Shown: piece by piece, positions 53,199-60,558 of the stretch
How the letters are laid out: each line of letters starts with the position of its first letter
Numbering within the stretch: the stretch's first letter is position 1
NCBI GenBank assembly: GCA_964352785.1
Contig: CAYGTI010000016.1
Location: forward strand, 11,690-75,689
DNA length: 64,000 nucleotides
Origin: JACOMS01 sp964352785
GTDB lineage: Bacteria > Pseudomonadota > Alphaproteobacteria > Caulobacterales > Maricaulaceae
Direction of reading: 5' to 3'
Notes under the pieces: generated by a model
The model's database searches: none
What the model was told of the DNA's origin: nothing
Seen by the model: only the letters and a program-made list of their open reading frames with translations
Position numbers and translations under genes: made by a program

Positions 53199-54500
53199 AT
53201 GTCACATTTACTCACGCGCACAGCCGGACTTGCCGGAGCAGCCTTCTCTCTGTTTTTGTGCGCGCCAGGCGCGCTAGCACAAACAGAATTGGCACAAAGC
53301 GCGGGTCCTGCCCAGATAAATTCCGGTGACACAGCGTGGATATTAACCGCAACGGCGCTCGTTTTGTTTATGTCCCTTCCGGGCTTGGCTCTGTTTTATG
53401 GCGGTTTGGTTCGCTCGAAAAACTTTTTATCTGTCCTCATGAAAGTCTACGCCATCGCCGCGCTGGCCTCAATTATCTGGGTCATTGCTGGATATTCTAT
53501 CGCCTTTGGTGATGGCGGGCCATTTTGGGGCGGTTTGGACAATCTGTTTCTCAAAAACCTGACGCGCGGCGCGGTCAGCGGCACGATACCTGAAAGCGTC
53601 TTTTTAGCGTTTCAAATGACGTTTGCCATTATTACGCCCGGCTTGATTGTTGGCGCATTCGTCGAGCGGGTGAAGTTTCTCCCCGTTATGATTTTCACAG
53701 CGCTTTGGCTTTTAATCGTCTACGCTCCGGTGACCCATTGGATATGGGGCGGCGGCTGGCTTGCAGAGCGCGGCGTGATTGATTTCGCGGGTGGGCTTGT
53801 CGTTCACGCCACGGCGGGTATTTCCGCACTTGTTTATGTTGTCATGCTAGGCAAGCGCAAAGGCTTCCCGCACGAGATTACCCCGCCGCACCGCCCCGGA
53901 ATCGTTATGATCGGTGCGTCTATGTTGTGGGTCGGGTGGTTCGGATTTAATGGCGGGTCTCAGCTCGCCGCAGACGGCGGCGCGGGGATGGCTTTGTTGG
54001 TCACCCACATTGCTGCGGCGGTCGGCACCATGAGCTGGATTGCGCTCGAAGCGATTAACAACAAGAAAGCCACTTTGGTTGGCGCAGCCACTGGTACGAT
54101 TGCTGGGCTGGCCACGGTGACGCCCGCCGCTGGCGTACTCGGGCCCGGCGGCGCCCTGCTGATTGGTCTTGCGGGCGGCACCGTCTGTTATTTTGCGGTC
54201 AATCTTATCCGCGTTAAACTTCAAATTGATGACAGTCTGGACGTGTTTGCCGTTCACGGTGTTGGCGGTATTCTCGGCATTCTACTCCTACCATTTCTCT
54301 CCAACGCCGTACTTGGCGGAACAGGTGATGGCGACTTTATGATACAGCTAACCGGGACGGCGGCTGTCGTATTATGGTCAGCGATAGCTAGCGCCATCAT
54401 CCTGTTAGTCCTCAAAGCCGTATTTGGCTTGCGGGTCGATGAACAAGCTGAAATCGAAGGTCTTGATTACGCGCTTCACGGGGAAAGTGCCTATAATTAG
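53199..54500 (+). CDS. amtB: ammonium transporter
   Basis: The cleaved signal (AAFSLFLCAPGALA) precedes an 11-helix channel with conserved AmtB features: GDTAWILTATALVLFMSLPGLALFYGGLVRSKN, PVTHWIWGGGWL, DFAGGLVVHATAGISALV and WVGWFGFNGGS. The twin His for ammonia conduction are in VVHATAG and DVFAVHGVGGILG. The ATG at 53199 with GAGGAACAAG upstream is chosen; a longer frame exists. glnK is not adjacent. Its TAG stop (54498-54500) is made by the first bases of the 94-bp element. Confidence 0.95.
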   Translation: MSHLLTRTAGLAGAAFSLFLCAPGALAQTELAQSAGPAQINSGDTAWILTATALVLFMSLPGLALFYGGLVRSKNFLSVLMKVYAIAALASIIWVIAGYSIAFGDGGPFWGGLDNLFLKNLTRGAVSGTIPESVFLAFQMTFAIITPGLIVGAFVERVKFLPVMIFTALWLLIVYAPVTHWIWGGGWLAERGVIDFAGGLVVHATAGISALVYVVMLGKRKGFPHEITPPHRPGIVMIGASMLWVGWFGFNGGSQLAADGGAGMALLVTHIAAAVGTMSWIALEAINNKKATLVGAATGTIAGLATVTPAAGVLGPGGALLIGLAGGTVCYFAVNLIRVKLQIDDSLDVFAVHGVGGILGILLLPFLSNAVLGGTGDGDFMIQLTGTAAVVLWSAIASAIILLVLKAVFGLRVDEQAEIEGLDYALHGESAYN

Positions 54501-54591
54501 TGCATTTCTTGTTTAATCGTACTCAGGAAAGCCTCAGAAAATAGGCAAATAAGGCCTAATGTCTGATTCTGATTTAACAGGAATTGCTCTA
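54498..54591 (+). repeat. 94-bp miniature inverted-repeat element, copy 3
   Basis: Same length and orientation as copy 1. It begins TAGTGCATTTCTTG and ends CAGGAATTGCTCTA, bounded by TA at both ends. The first three bases are the amtB stop codon, so the element sits exactly at the gene end. Confidence 0.9.
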
Positions 54592-54620
54592 GGCACTTAT
54601 TTTCACAAAAAAATATTACA

Positions 54621-55175
54621 TTAATCGGCAAGAAGCCCTCTAATTTCTTTGCCGATTAACTCAATTTTATCTGATGATACACCTGCTTTGACTAATGTGC
54701 GCGCGCCAAAATAGGCGGCTAAAATCAGCGGAGCTTTAGGGCCGTCTTGCGGGGGCAACGCGGCCGCTATCGCAGCTTCAAGCCGGGCCATGCTGGCTTT
54801 GACCGCATCTTCGGCGCTTTGGTCTATAGGCGCTTGATCTGTGGCCGCATTGCACAAAAGACACCCCCATCGCCCTTTGCGCGTTCCGGCTGAGCTTGCC
54901 ACACCTTCAAACAAGGCGGCTATTTTATCGCGCCCGCTTTGATCGTGGCCGCGCAGCATAGCCACGCCCGCGCTCACCTCGCGCTCATCATACCTGGCCA
55001 GTGCTTTGTCATACAGTGCGCGTTTATCGCCAAAGGCAGCATAAAGACTACCTTTTTTCAGGCCTGTCGCTTTCATAATCTGTGCATAGGATGCGCCCTC
55101 ATATCCGTGCTCCCAAAACACATCACGCAGAGCATCCAGTACGGCTTCATCGTCAAATTCGCGGGGGCGGGCCAT
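54621..55175 (-). CDS. TetR-family regulator
   Basis: The N-terminal HTH is ASYAQIMKATGLKKGSLYAAFGDKRALYDKAL. The C-terminal ligand domain has CLLCNAATDQAP, in which the cysteine pair could respond to oxidants or electrophiles, as in the AcrR/YxaF-like branch. The 184-residue protein is divergent from the DM13 gene, and two TTGAC-type sites lie between them, so it is probably the local repressor. Confidence 0.9.
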   Translation of the reverse strand: MARPREFDDEAVLDALRDVFWEHGYEGASYAQIMKATGLKKGSLYAAFGDKRALYDKALARYDEREVSAGVAMLRGHDQSGRDKIAALFEGVASSAGTRKGRWGCLLCNAATDQAPIDQSAEDAVKASMARLEAAIAAALPPQDGPKAPLILAAYFGARTLVKAGVSSDKIELIGKEIRGLLAD

Positions 55176-55212
55176 GTAAACTCCTCTTCACGGACATGTG
55201 ATAAATCACATA

Positions 55213-55228
55213 TTGACTGCTTGGTCAA
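55213..55228. promoter_or_regulatory. putative TetR operator 1
   Basis: TTGACTGCTTGGTCAA is an inverted repeat with 5-bp perfect outer arms, located 38 bp upstream of the tetR start. A close copy is at 55284. The pair is the best candidate operator for the adjacent TetR. Confidence 0.6.
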
Positions 55229-55283
55229 GAATGTTATCTAGGCCTCACCGCTGACAGCAAGCGGCTCAAAATTTACACAATTA

Positions 55284-55299
55284 TTGACCGCTTGGCTAA
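55284..55299. promoter_or_regulatory. putative TetR operator 2
   Basis: TTGACCGCTTGGCTAA matches operator 1 at 13 of 16 positions, 28 bp upstream of the DM13 gene start, where it would also overlap a -35 element (TTGACC). Confidence 0.55.
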
Positions 55300-55326
55300 A
55301 TATTAACAGCACATAAGGATAAAAAC

Positions 55327-55779
55327 ATGACACGGAAAACTCTTCTAAGCTCAGCCCTGATAACTCTAGCCGTATTCGGACTTGGCTTTGCTGCAGCAGC
55401 GCAATTTAGCACGGCAAAAACTAACACCAACGCCCCGGCCGCTACCCTTACGGTCGTCGCCCCGTTTGCCGCCGGTACATTCTCGGGCCTATCTGACCAT
55501 GAAACGCGCGGACAGGTTCACCTTGTTGAAACAGCGCAAGGGTACGCCCTTGTCTTGGGCGCCGACTTTTTCCTCGACGGCGCACCTGATCCGTCGGTGG
55601 GGTTTGGCAAAGACGGGACATATATCCCGGCCACTCATGTCGCAGATTTGCAATCAAAACGCGGCGAGCAGACATATCAGCTCCCGACAAATTTCACGCC
55701 TGCGGACTATAACGAAGTTTATATTTGGTGCGATAAATTCTCCGTCCCCCTCGGCGTCGCGGTTTTATCTGCGGCTTAA
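55327..55779 (+). CDS. exported DM13-domain protein
   Basis: An N-terminal signal segment (LITLAVFGLGFAAAAQF) precedes a DM13 domain at about residues 42-150: AGTFSGLSDHETRGQVHLVE, ALVLGADFFLDGAPDPSVGFG, and the hallmark YNEVYIWCDKFSVPLGVAVL with its single conserved Cys. DM13 domains are proposed to act in redox electron transfer. Divergent from tetR and probably regulated by it through the paired sites. Confidence 0.85.
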   Translation: MTRKTLLSSALITLAVFGLGFAAAAQFSTAKTNTNAPAATLTVVAPFAAGTFSGLSDHETRGQVHLVETAQGYALVLGADFFLDGAPDPSVGFGKDGTYIPATHVADLQSKRGEQTYQLPTNFTPADYNEVYIWCDKFSVPLGVAVLSAA

Positions 55780-55816
55780 GATTCGGATTGTGAAACATAC
55801 AGAAAAAGAGGGCACC

Positions 55817-55912
55817 ATGGAAGACAGTCACACATTCTCACATATGTTAACATTTATTATTCTGGGCGGTATCTTATATATGACGGTTTGCCTTGCTATC
55901 GGAGGAATTTAG
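55817..55912 (+). CDS. 31-residue single-pass membrane peptide
   Basis: It starts MEDSHTFSHMLTFIIL, continues GGILYMTVCLAIGGI and ends at a TAG. AGAGGG lies 5 bases before the ATG. The hydrophobic segment spans residues 9-31. It follows the DM13 gene by 37 bp and is probably on the same transcript. The TAG stop is also the first base triplet of the 42-bp palindromic element that follows. Function unknown. Confidence 0.6.
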   Translation: MEDSHTFSHMLTFIILGGILYMTVCLAIGGI

Positions 55913-55951
55913 TACATTTGGCATTGAGAAATTTCCATTAGAATTGTACTA
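55910..55951. repeat. 42-bp palindrome-ended element before the S24 repressor gene
   Basis: It starts TAGTACATTT and ends AATTGTACTA, with perfect 7-bp arms and near-matching inner bases. The ends resemble those of the 94-bp element (TAGTGCATTT/AATTGCACTA) but are not identical. It lies just upstream of the -35 hexamer of the S24 gene, so it may be an operator rather than a mobile relic. Confidence 0.55.
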
Positions 55952-55956
55952 AATGC

Positions 55957-55985
55957 TTGACTTTTTAGGAATATTTGCCTATACT
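55957..55985 (+). promoter_or_regulatory. strong sigma-70 promoter of the S24 repressor gene
   Basis: TTGACT at 55957-55962 and TATACT at 55980-55985 are separated by exactly 17 bases. Transcription would begin at about 55992-55993, at the ATG itself, which gives a leaderless mRNA. Confidence 0.8.
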
Positions 55986-55992
55986 TACCTTT

Positions 55993-56619
55993 ATGTTTAC
56001 GCATCAGGACATTTGGACGGCACTGGATCGTCTCGCGGCTGCGTTCTCAACCTCCCCTTCGGGGCTTGCGAAACAAGCCGGACTTGATCCGACAACATTT
56101 AATAAATCCAAACGGCAATCCCCTGGCGGGAAAAACCGCTGGCCGTCGACTGAGAGCCTCTCCAAAGTGCTTGCAGTTGTCGGGATGAACTTCGAAGATT
56201 TCGCCGCGCTCGCGGGCGACACTCAAGGGCGCGGTCCTGCCATTCCGGTGATTGGCCTTGCCGAGGCGGGCAATGACGGATTTTTCGACGATGCCGGCTT
56301 TCCTGTCGGCAGCGGCTGGGATGAAGTACGTGTCCCCGGGACACAAAACGACAATGTCTACGCGCTGGAAATTTCAGGAGATTCGATGCTCCCGGTTTTT
56401 CGAAATGGTGACCGCGTTTTAGTCGCACCCCACGAAACTGTTCGGCGCGGCGACCGCGTGGTCGTCAAAACCTTAGAGGGGGAGATCATGGCCAAGGAAC
56501 TTTTTCGGATGACGGCATCAAAAATAGAGCTAAAATCCGTCAATCCAGACTATGAAGACCGGATATTTATAAGAAAGGACATACAATGGATTGCCCGCAT
56601 CGTTTGGGCCTCACAATAA
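55993..56619 (+). CDS. XRE-type HTH plus S24 peptidase repressor (LexA/CI-like)
   Basis: The N-terminal HTH (SPSGLAKQAGLDPTTFNKSKR) is joined to an S24 domain with catalytic Ser131 (ISGDSMLP) and Lys168 (IMAKEL) and a potential Ala-Gly cleavage site in GLAEAGNDG. Such repressors are inactivated by self-cleavage under stress or phage-type induction, or act as redox/metabolite-responsive regulators. The start at ATG 55993 falls on the predicted transcription start; no ribosome site exists. 208 residues. No phage genes adjoin it. Confidence 0.9.
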   Translation: MFTHQDIWTALDRLAAAFSTSPSGLAKQAGLDPTTFNKSKRQSPGGKNRWPSTESLSKVLAVVGMNFEDFAALAGDTQGRGPAIPVIGLAEAGNDGFFDDAGFPVGSGWDEVRVPGTQNDNVYALEISGDSMLPVFRNGDRVLVAPHETVRRGDRVVVKTLEGEIMAKELFRMTASKIELKSVNPDYEDRIFIRKDIQWIARIVWASQ

Positions 56620-56631
56620 ATTATCCGCAAG

Positions 56632-57414
56632 TCATTCATCAGCGGTCGTCCCGTCAAGAAGCTCAAGAACAGTAGCCTGTAGAGCTTTTTTATCATCCGA
56701 ATTGACTAAGAGCCCGCGTATCCGCTTTTGAATTTCAGCGTCTACAGCATTCCTTGCGGGCAAAGACATAATATGCGTAAGCGCGTCTTCCGCCCGCTCA
56801 AAATATTTATCGGCATCAAGCGCTAAAATCGTCACCGCGTAATTACTGCCGATGACAATATCATCCGGCGCAGATTTTAACGCCGCTTCATATCCTGCAA
56901 CACCCGCCTCTTCGCTGGCATCATACCATTTTCGACCGTTTTTCGCGCCGGCCTTTCGGATAATTCCCAAATGCCATGCCCCTAAAAGCGCAGGCCCGCG
57001 CGCATCATCGGGGTAGAGGCGAACAATTTCTTCTATGGCTTCAAGTGTTTTATCCGGTAAATTTTTCCGCCATGCGCGAAACGGGCTGCTGCTACGGGTT
57101 TCAAATCCGTAAGCTAGCGCATATTGCACTCGCGCTTCTTGGGATTCCGGGGCCGCGTCCAAGGCTTGCTGAGCCCATTTTCGGGCTTGCTTGGCGCTAT
57201 CTTTGGCATCGTCCACATATCCGAGCATGACTTTAGCGGAGAGCGTTTCCGCCGCGAGGATCAAGCCCTCGGGCGAGCCGTCTTCCTTGGCCATCTCAAT
57301 CGCTATATCGTACTCGCCGTTCTTAAACATCTGCCGCGCCTCAAACAGAGAGCTTGCAAAAGCGGTCTTGGCTGAAAAGAACAGACACATCAAAAATAAA
57401 GCGCGAACGATCAT
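56632..57414 (-). CDS. exported TPR-like protein
   Basis: A signal peptide (LFLMCLFFSAKTAFA) is followed by about 240 residues of helical repeats: MFKNGEYDIAIEMAKEDGSPEG, ARKWAQQALDAAPESQEARVQYALAYGFE, AIEEIVRLYPDDARGPALLGAWHL and AALKSAPDDIVIGSNYAVTIL, which fit TPR motifs. The ATG at 57414 gives a normal signal sequence; the longer frame overlaps the lysyl-tRNA synthetase start region. Likely a periplasmic scaffold. It lies 52 bp after the lysK stop. Confidence 0.75.
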   Translation of the reverse strand: MIVRALFLMCLFFSAKTAFASSLFEARQMFKNGEYDIAIEMAKEDGSPEGLILAAETLSAKVMLGYVDDAKDSAKQARKWAQQALDAAPESQEARVQYALAYGFETRSSSPFRAWRKNLPDKTLEAIEEIVRLYPDDARGPALLGAWHLGIIRKAGAKNGRKWYDASEEAGVAGYEAALKSAPDDIVIGSNYAVTILALDADKYFERAEDALTHIMSLPARNAVDAEIQKRIRGLLVNSDDKKALQATVLELLDGTTADE

Positions 57415-57466
57415 TTTCCAATCATAACCGAAAACACCGCGCACGTCTGCCCTCTCGCGCACACCT

Positions 57467-59071
57467 TTACGTAAACGCGCCTGACAGAGCTTGCTCAATC
57501 AACGCTGCTGTCTCTTCGGGGCCATAAATTGCCACAAAAGACCCGAAGCGTGGGCCTTGGGACTGACCCAAACACACCTCATAAATCGCTTTGAACCAAT
57601 TGCGCAGGTTCTCAAATCCGTGATCTTTGCCCACGGAGAAAATCAGCGTTTGCAGCGCTTCACCGTCGGTCATGTCTGCCGCTGACACGTCCCGTAGCCG
57701 CCCCGTCAAATCCGTAAGCGCAGCGCGCTCTTGATCGCTCGGTGCCCTGTAAACCTTGGTCGGCTTCACAAAATCCTCGAAATAGCGCACCGCATAGCCC
57801 GCCAGATTATCCAGCGCCGGATAATCCTCGGCTGTTGCCCCCGGCACGTAGCGCTCAATAAAGCCCCACAGGATATCTTTGTCCGACGCGTTGGCGGCTG
57901 AAACCAAATTAAGCAGCAGCGCAAAGCTGATCGGGCTGGTGTCCTGTGGCGGGGTACCGTGGTGAATATACCAGACTGGGTTGGCGATTTGTTTGTCGAG
58001 CTCTTGCCCCTGATAAGCGGCTAAATGCGCGAAATACTCATCCACTGCCTTGGGGATCACATCAAAATAGAGACGCTTGGCCGTGCGCGGTTTGGTGTAC
58101 ATGTAGAGAGAGAGGCTCTCCGGCGTCGCGTAAGACAGCCAATCTTCGACAGCAATCCCGTTGCCTTTGGATTTGGAAATTTTCTCGCCTTTGTCATCGA
58201 GGAACAACTCATAAACATATTGCACAGGCGGCTCAGCCCCGAGTATCTTACAAATCCGCGAATAGACAATCGAATTGGCCTGATGGTCTTTGCCAAACAT
58301 TTCAAAATCAACGCCCAGCGCCGCCCAGCGCATACCAAAATCCGGCTTCCACTGTAGCTTACACGTCCCGCCCGTGACCGGCAGGGTAACGTGCGTTCCG
58401 TCTTCGTCCTCAAAAGTGATCGTGCCGTTTTCTGCGTCCGTCGATATCATCGGTACATAAAGCACGCGGCCAGACGTCGGCGAAATGGGCAGAAACGGCG
58501 AGTAAGTCGCGCGGCGTTCTTCGCCCAGCGTCGGCAGCATCACATTCATGATCTTGTCAAAATTCGCGAGCGCCTTTAACAGCATCGCGTCATATGCGCC
58601 CGCCTGATAAAGCTCGGTCGCGGATTTAAATTCATAGTCAAATCCGAACCCATCAAGAAAGTCCCGCAGCATGGCATTATTATGCCCGGCGAAGCTATCG
58701 TGGCAGCCAAACGGGTCCGGCACATCGGTGAGCGGTCTGCCCAGATGCTCGGTTAAAAGCTCTTGATTAGGCACGTTGCCCGGCACCTTACGCATCCCGT
58801 CCAAATCATCGGATACACAGATCATTTTGAAGGGTATTTTACCGTCTGTCAGCGCAGCAAACGCATCCATAACCATGGTTGTGCGCACAACCTCGCCAAA
58901 TGTGCCAATGTGCGGCAAGCCCGACGGGCCATAGCCGGTTTCAAACACGACGGGGCGATCCCCGCGGTCAATGCCGCGCTTTTTCTCGATGTCCAAACGC
59001 CGCAAGATCAGCCGCGCTTGCTCGAACGGCCACGCCTTGGATGTCATGTAAATTTCAGAATTATCAGTCAT
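57467..59071 (-). CDS. lysK: class I lysyl-tRNA synthetase
   Basis: The archaeal-type class I enzyme that charges tRNA-Lys is the standard form in alphaproteobacteria. The nucleotide-binding motif is GPSGLPHIGTFGE (HIGH) at about residue 49, and KISKSKGNG is the KMSKS motif near 290. Insert and anticodon-binding domains follow. Length 534 is typical. Confidence 0.97.
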   Translation of the reverse strand: MTDNSEIYMTSKAWPFEQARLILRRLDIEKKRGIDRGDRPVVFETGYGPSGLPHIGTFGEVVRTTMVMDAFAALTDGKIPFKMICVSDDLDGMRKVPGNVPNQELLTEHLGRPLTDVPDPFGCHDSFAGHNNAMLRDFLDGFGFDYEFKSATELYQAGAYDAMLLKALANFDKIMNVMLPTLGEERRATYSPFLPISPTSGRVLYVPMISTDAENGTITFEDEDGTHVTLPVTGGTCKLQWKPDFGMRWAALGVDFEMFGKDHQANSIVYSRICKILGAEPPVQYVYELFLDDKGEKISKSKGNGIAVEDWLSYATPESLSLYMYTKPRTAKRLYFDVIPKAVDEYFAHLAAYQGQELDKQIANPVWYIHHGTPPQDTSPISFALLLNLVSAANASDKDILWGFIERYVPGATAEDYPALDNLAGYAVRYFEDFVKPTKVYRAPSDQERAALTDLTGRLRDVSAADMTDGEALQTLIFSVGKDHGFENLRNWFKAIYEVCLGQSQGPRFGSFVAIYGPEETAALIEQALSGAFT

Positions 59072-59119
59072 AGGCTGCTCTTATCGAAAAGGGCGCACGG
59101 GTCAACCATGAGGTTGGCA

Positions 59120-60100
59120 TCATGGCGGCGCGCGCAGATCCTCTCGCACAAATGCATCAAGACATTTAGCCTGAACGTCCGACAATCCTGCAAGGAAATT
59201 TTCCGCGCCTTGCCGCCCATACATGGCTTTGGCCCAGAGGTATTGAGAGGCCAGAGTGTTTGCCAAAGGCGTCATCCCAGAAAACCGTAGGTTTATCAGG
59301 GGGCCCGAGAGCGAATGTGCTGTCTGTTTCAATCTCTCGGGGCCCCGGATCAAGTCCGGGGTGACAGGTTTAAGGGTTTCTAAGTTGGAGCCTTCTGCCT
59401 TGAGGGGGATGTCTAAAACTGGCGTCAGAAATACGGGCGGCCAAACCATCAACAGATCATCGGCGGGGCTATAATCTTTTGGCGCAGGCGGGCCGTAAAC
59501 TTGCGCGCGCTCAGCCCTGAGCGGTTTGCGGTGTTTCGCCGCAAGAACATCCGTATCCATTGGTCCCGACAGCGCGGCGCGGGTTCGGGCGCGTAGGCGG
59601 TAAACCCGGCGCAATATATGCGACGGTGAGGTCGCCCGCACATCAAAGCCATAAGCGGTATCTTTGGCGGCCCAGTCCTTGGCCGTCGGCGGCGGCGTTC
59701 GCCAGATCGTGCGGCGATAACCTTTTGCGCCCACTCGCCGGGCTTTACCGTGAAAAACATAACCGTCCATCAGAGGTTTTTCCCACACCGCCAAAGCCCG
59801 CTTGACCGAAAGATAAGCCGAGAGCGCGTTTATAAACCGCTGCGTATAACCCAGCATGCGCCGCGCCGCGCCAACCCTGATATTGCCGTTCTCCAAAGCC
59901 GTTTGATCTATCGCTGCCTCAACAAGGTCACGCGCCCGCATCCCGCCATAATTACGCACTTCAAACGTATCAAACTTGGAGGTCGGACGGAGCGGCGCAT
60001 CCATGCCGCGAGGGCTCTGTACGTTCGGGCCCCGTAAAAACGATCCCGCCCGGCGCAAAACCGCGTCATAAATATGTGAAGGCCAGTTGTCATAAGTCAT
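59120..60100 (-). CDS. hypothetical protein with an in-frame palindromic repeat insertion
   Basis: The 326-residue basic protein has an N-terminal Trp- and Arg-rich region (SHIYDAVLRRAGSFLRGP) and repeated Tyr/Arg motifs. At about residues 246-278 lies VTPDLIRGPERLKQTAHSL, then SGPLINLRFSGMTP, the translation of a TGTCATCCC-type repeat (59270-59366). Without it the protein would be about 293 residues. The frame is preserved through the repeat. No family recognised; it is tentatively phage- or transfer-related, on composition only. Confidence 0.65.
   Translation of the reverse strand: MTYDNWPSHIYDAVLRRAGSFLRGPNVQSPRGMDAPLRPTSKFDTFEVRNYGGMRARDLVEAAIDQTALENGNIRVGAARRMLGYTQRFINALSAYLSVKRALAVWEKPLMDGYVFHGKARRVGAKGYRRTIWRTPPPTAKDWAAKDTAYGFDVRATSPSHILRRVYRLRARTRAALSGPMDTDVLAAKHRKPLRAERAQVYGPPAPKDYSPADDLLMVWPPVFLTPVLDIPLKAEGSNLETLKPVTPDLIRGPERLKQTAHSLSGPLINLRFSGMTPLANTLASQYLWAKAMYGRQGAENFLAGLSDVQAKCLDAFVREDLRAPP
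59270..59366. repeat. palindromic repeat inserted in an ORF
   Basis: The outer arms are GTCATCCC and GGGGTGAC. Inside, GGGGGCCCGAGAG pairs with CTCTCGGGGCCCC. The same family of repeat is seen at 60236-60290 (partial), 60337-60432 and 63728-63836. Confidence 0.8.
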
Positions 60101-60235
60101 GAGCGTAGACTAGGCGCGAATGTGAAGGCGAGGAGAGAGTTTGGGGATTAATTTTTAAGGCTATGAAAAGACTGCGGTTTCCAAAACCAAAAGCCGCATA
60201 AACCAGAATTAATTGCGGAATATTCCTCGCGCCCC

Positions 60236-60290
60236 TCCCGCACTGTCATCCCGGCCCCCCGAGCCGGGACCTCGAGAGGCTTGGAGAAAT
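60236..60290. repeat. truncated palindromic repeat
   Basis: CTGTCATCCCGGC followed by GCCGGGACCTCGAG is one arm of the family, without the second half. It lies in the gap between the hypothetical gene and the reverse transcriptase. Confidence 0.6.
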
Positions 60291-60336
60291 ATCTAGCGTG
60301 ATAACGGCGAAAGATGCCCTCTCTCCTGCCCCCGTC

Positions 60337-60432
60337 ATTGCCGGACTCGTTCCGGCAATCTACCACTCGCAATAGGGAACAATTTCGCTGCCGCAATCTG
60401 GTAGATTACCTGGACACGCCCGGTAATGACGG
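60337..60432. repeat. long palindromic repeat upstream of the reverse transcriptase
   Basis: The outer arms CCGTCATTGCCGG and CCCGGTAATGACGG pair, with inner AATCTACCA and TGGTAGATT, giving a large hairpin of about 95 bases. It ends about 125 bp before the reverse transcriptase start. Confidence 0.75.
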
Positions 60433-60558
60433 ATGCATAAGTATTGTATTGTCTATAGGGGGCATAGAAGATGTTAAAACAATATCATTGATATTTACTC
60501 ATAATTGTCACAAATAAGTATACACCCTAAGGTTATACAGAATTGTTGGCGTGAAAAT
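60433..60558 (+). promoter_or_regulatory. AT-rich upstream region of the reverse transcriptase gene with a palindrome
   Basis: The region is much more AT-rich than the flanking DNA. AATATCATTGATATT at 60481-60495 is a perfect 15-base palindrome. TATACA and TTATAC hexamers near 60520-60535 could be -10 elements. It could hold a promoter or a non-coding RNA for the RT; neither is shown. Confidence 0.35.
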
